DNA of 64,000 nucleotides from Gemmatimonadaceae bacterium (GTDB lineage Bacteria; Gemmatimonadota; Gemmatimonadetes; Gemmatimonadales; Gemmatimonadaceae). Positions within the stretch are counted from its first letter, which is position 1. Each line of letters opens with the position of its first letter. The stretch lies in assembly GCA_037721215.1 (NCBI GenBank), contig JBBJNV010000010.1, positions 1 to 64,000 of the forward strand, given 5' to 3'. Of the stretch, positions 62,062 to 64,000 are shown piece by piece. The notes under the pieces are model-generated. The model had not been told where the DNA came from and ran no database searches. It saw only the letters and a program-made list of their open reading frames with translations. Position numbers and translations under genes: made by a program.

Positions 62062-63208
62062 GCAGGGCAATCGAGAACGTTTCGTAGCTCCTGTTGCCCT
62101 CTCGGAATCTCGAGCTCGCCGAAAGGAATCGTACATCCTCGAAGATTTTGTCCGCGGCCAGTGCCGGTATCAATGCACCTGCATCTCGCGCCGTGCCCTC
62201 GATCTGCCACACGAGTCCGTCCGCCCGCACACTCATCACTGTCGCACCAGCGGGGAGACGGCGGCTAAGTGCCGCAAGAACAATGACGGGGCTGACCCTT
62301 GCCGCGGTCACACTTCGAGTAGCGGCCAGCTCGACATTCAGCGACGCGAGTCTGGTCTGCAGCGATGCCCCCTTCGCGGCGCGTGGCGTGACCATCGCGA
62401 TTTCCTGCTCCACGGCGGCAAGCTGTCGCGATCGCGAACGGTCGAGCGCTGCAAGCACAAATGCAACAGCCAGCGCGAAGTTCAGCGCCCCGCGAGTGAC
62501 GCCGGCCATCCGGCGCCGGCTGATTCTCGCATGGCCGGAATTGGACACGAGCATCTGGTCGGGGGAGTCATCGGCGCCAAGAACGGCCCCGAACGCCGAA
62601 GCGAACTCGGGCGCGACGCCGCGAATCGCCGGAGGATTTTGTTGCTGACCCTCCGCAGGTCCGCTTCCAATGCGCCGCGCCGACACGAGCGCACCCCCAC
62701 GCAGCTCCGCGGTCGCGCGCTCGTCGGCTGCTGCAGGCAGCTGGAACGTTCCATCACGCACGCCTCCTCGCCGCAGGGCGCGGGCAAGCGATACCGGGCT
62801 TGCCTCGACGGTATCGACAGGAGCCCATCGCTCGAACGCGGTGACCCACGATTCAACCAGTCGTGCATCAGCGGCAAAGACAATATCCGAACCACCACTG
62901 ACCGACACCACCACTTCGCCGCTCTCGATCGGAAAGAAACGATCGGGTTCCAGCGTCAGAATGTTTCGCCTTTCCATCGTGGATACGGGCGGAAGTTTTA
63001 CATGCTTCACGTGCAGAAACTCAATGCCCACAGACAGCGCGATCCCGGAGATATTGCCAAGGTGCTGACGAAGGATGGCGACGCCATCGGCTGGTGCAGT
63101 CGGATCCCACCGGAGCTCGAAGCTCTCGAACGGAGCGCTCAGCCAGCGGCTCACGGTCACCGCGCGCACCCGGTCGCCCGTCAGTTCGAGACCGACGCGT
63201 CTGCTCAC
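62048..63208 (-). CDS. gspL: GspL-like (PilM/PilN-type) type II secretion component
   Basis: GTG 63208 overlaps the gspK stop (GTGA). The N-terminal 230 residues are an actin-like cytoplasmic domain (VGLELTGDRVRAVTVSRW, EPDRFFPIESGEVVVSV, VFAADARLVESWVTAFERW). One membrane helix (ALNFALAVAFVLAALDRS) and a PilN-like periplasmic coiled coil plus ferredoxin-like domain follow. This corresponds to GspL, or to a fusion of PilM and PilN. It couples the ATPase to the platform. Confidence 0.8.
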   Translation of the reverse strand: MSRRVGLELTGDRVRAVTVSRWLSAPFESFELRWDPTAPADGVAILRQHLGNISGIALSVGIEFLHVKHVKLPPVSTMERRNILTLEPDRFFPIESGEVVVSVSGGSDIVFAADARLVESWVTAFERWAPVDTVEASPVSLARALRRGGVRDGTFQLPAAADERATAELRGGALVSARRIGSGPAEGQQQNPPAIRGVAPEFASAFGAVLGADDSPDQMLVSNSGHARISRRRMAGVTRGALNFALAVAFVLAALDRSRSRQLAAVEQEIAMVTPRAAKGASLQTRLASLNVELAATRSVTAARVSPVIVLAALSRRLPAGATVMSVRADGLVWQIEGTARDAGALIPALAADKIFEDVRFLSASSRFREGNRSYETFSIALRAVP

Positions 63209-64000
63209 AGGTCCCGCTCGCGCCAGCGTACCAGCACCGCCGAGTTGCCTTCGATTGCATATACTGCCTGAATTTCGTGAGTCAGGGGATGCCCAGCCAG
63301 CCACCCGCGAGCGACAATCATGATTCGGGATGGTTCGTTCTGGAGGCTGCCGGCCGCGGCAGCGAGAACTGTGTCCGACGCCGTCATGCGGTTGATACGT
63401 CCGTCGCCATCGACGGTAAGATATGGTGCTGCAGCGAATGCGAGCCGTTCCGGTACGCCCCTTATCGTGCGAAGCGTCTCCAGCGTTCTGAGAGGGCGCG
63501 ACACAGGCATCTGTGGAAAGGAGAGATCCGTGCGCGAAGTGGTGTACCGCCGGGAGGCATCTGCGCCATACTCATCGCCGCCAACCCACTCCCGGATACC
63601 CGCCGCAGCTGCCGCAGCTTCACCGGGGCCGACGAAAAACAGGAAGAATCGCGTCAACTGCGCTTCACTCGCCGCGTTAACGTCAAGCCGTGAGTTGACA
63701 TCGACATAGGTCAGGTGAAAACGCGCTCCGCCCAACGCCACCTCCCCGGTTGCGGAGCCCAGTGCCTGAAGATTGTTGAGGAAGGTCTGACGGCCTTCGG
63801 CATCGGAAAAAGACTGGAGATCGGAGCGCAATGTCCGGGATGCGAACACGATACCGCTTTCAGCCGCATACCGGCCCGCGGCTCGCGCACGCAGGTTCGT
63901 TGCGGTCCCTGTCGCCGAGCGCGCAGCACTCGCGACCCCTCCGGCGATCATGCCAAGTACCACGATCAACCAGAGCACGAGCATCAGCGCCACTCCCCGT
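63205..64000 (-). CDS. gspK: GspK-like minor pseudopilin (5' end beyond window)
   Basis: The reading frame is open up to the window edge. Its first visible residues RGVALMLVLWLIVVLGMIAGG are the GspK prepilin helix with cleavage expected after the Gly; the leader lies outside. The body has the GspK pattern: DVNSRLDVNAASEAQL, IREWVGGDEYGADASRRYTTSRT and LRTLETLRTIRGVPERLA. GspK caps the pseudopilus tip. gspH, I and J are expected further to the right. Confidence 0.88.
   Translation of the reverse strand, partial: RGVALMLVLWLIVVLGMIAGGVASAARSATGTATNLRARAAGRYAAESGIVFASRTLRSDLQSFSDAEGRQTFLNNLQALGSATGEVALGGARFHLTYVDVNSRLDVNAASEAQLTRFFLFFVGPGEAAAAAAGIREWVGGDEYGADASRRYTTSRTDLSFPQMPVSRPLRTLETLRTIRGVPERLAFAAAPYLTVDGDGRINRMTASDTVLAAAAGSLQNEPSRIMIVARGWLAGHPLTHEIQAVYAIEGNSAVLVRWRERDL

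Noticed and set aside
61811-63271. Plus-strand frame of 486 codons
   Set aside because: Antisense to the gspL/gspM region; Arg/Ser/His-rich with no recognisable domain.

Overview
The window reads as a chromosomal segment of a high-GC Gram-negative bacterium, most likely a member of the Gemmatimonadota. This is inferred from gene style: a membrane-anchored Ser/Thr kinase of the 'Y-L-A-R-D' type, a SARP/TolB-like/TPR regulator next to a TonB-dependent receptor with a carboxypeptidase-regulatory domain, DUF1501/DUF1800 Tat proteins, many lipoproteins with G/A-C lipoboxes, and a compact type II secretion operon. No rRNA, tRNA, insertion sequence, prophage or CRISPR array was recognised.

Layout. 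1-1229: 3'-truncated glycosidase-like lipoprotein with a polyproline tail. 1.5-8.3 kb: Ser/Thr kinase, MpaB/Lcp-type oxygenase, an 8/9-bp minisatellite, a beta-propeller lipoprotein, a DUF1304 membrane protein, a dual-specificity phosphatase and a YbjN protein. 8.4-12.3 kb: hicB antitoxin with only a frameshifted 3' remnant of hicA, a phospholipase D/cardiolipin-synthase protein, and a multicopper oxidase whose copper motifs are in reversed order. 12.6-21.1 kb: TonB-dependent receptor, convergent SARP-type regulator, two surface lipoproteins. 21.1-29.6 kb: serine hydrolase, PAS histidine kinase, formaldehyde-dehydrogenase-like ADH with a short SRPBCC partner, NTF2-like protein, a frameshifted slipin and its GntR regulator. 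29.8-35.7 kb: an operon of unfamiliar lipoproteins, a CPxCG zinc protein and a YncE/phosphoesterase fusion. 35.7-41.6 kb: the complete four-gene ligase-associated DNA repair operon (exonuclease, ligase, helicase, PdeM), every junction a 4-base overlap. 41.6-44.0 kb: cupin, TauE/SafE transporter, DUF4097 protein.

44.1-49.1 kb holds the most interesting unit: VWA protein, FHA-tailed Ser/Thr kinase, PPP/calcineurin-type phosphatase, and a zinc-ribbon/TM/TPR protein, transcribed together. It resembles the TerY-P triad (VWA + kinase + phosphatase) but carries a different phosphatase fold and no Ter genes nearby. 49.3-53.0 kb: two Tat-exported ferritin-like proteins ending at a strong terminator, a zincin-like lipoprotein and a Big2-cupredoxin lipoprotein. 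53.1-56.0 kb: DUF1501 and DUF1800 Tat proteins. 56.1-64.0 kb: type II secretion operon in the order K-L-M-C-D-E-F-G, running off the right edge.

Functionally the segment is dominated by the cell envelope: exported redox/metal proteins, secretion, surface receptors and phospho-signalling. Two genes (hicA, slipin) appear broken by single-base frameshifts; whether these are biological or sequencing errors cannot be decided from the sequence alone.
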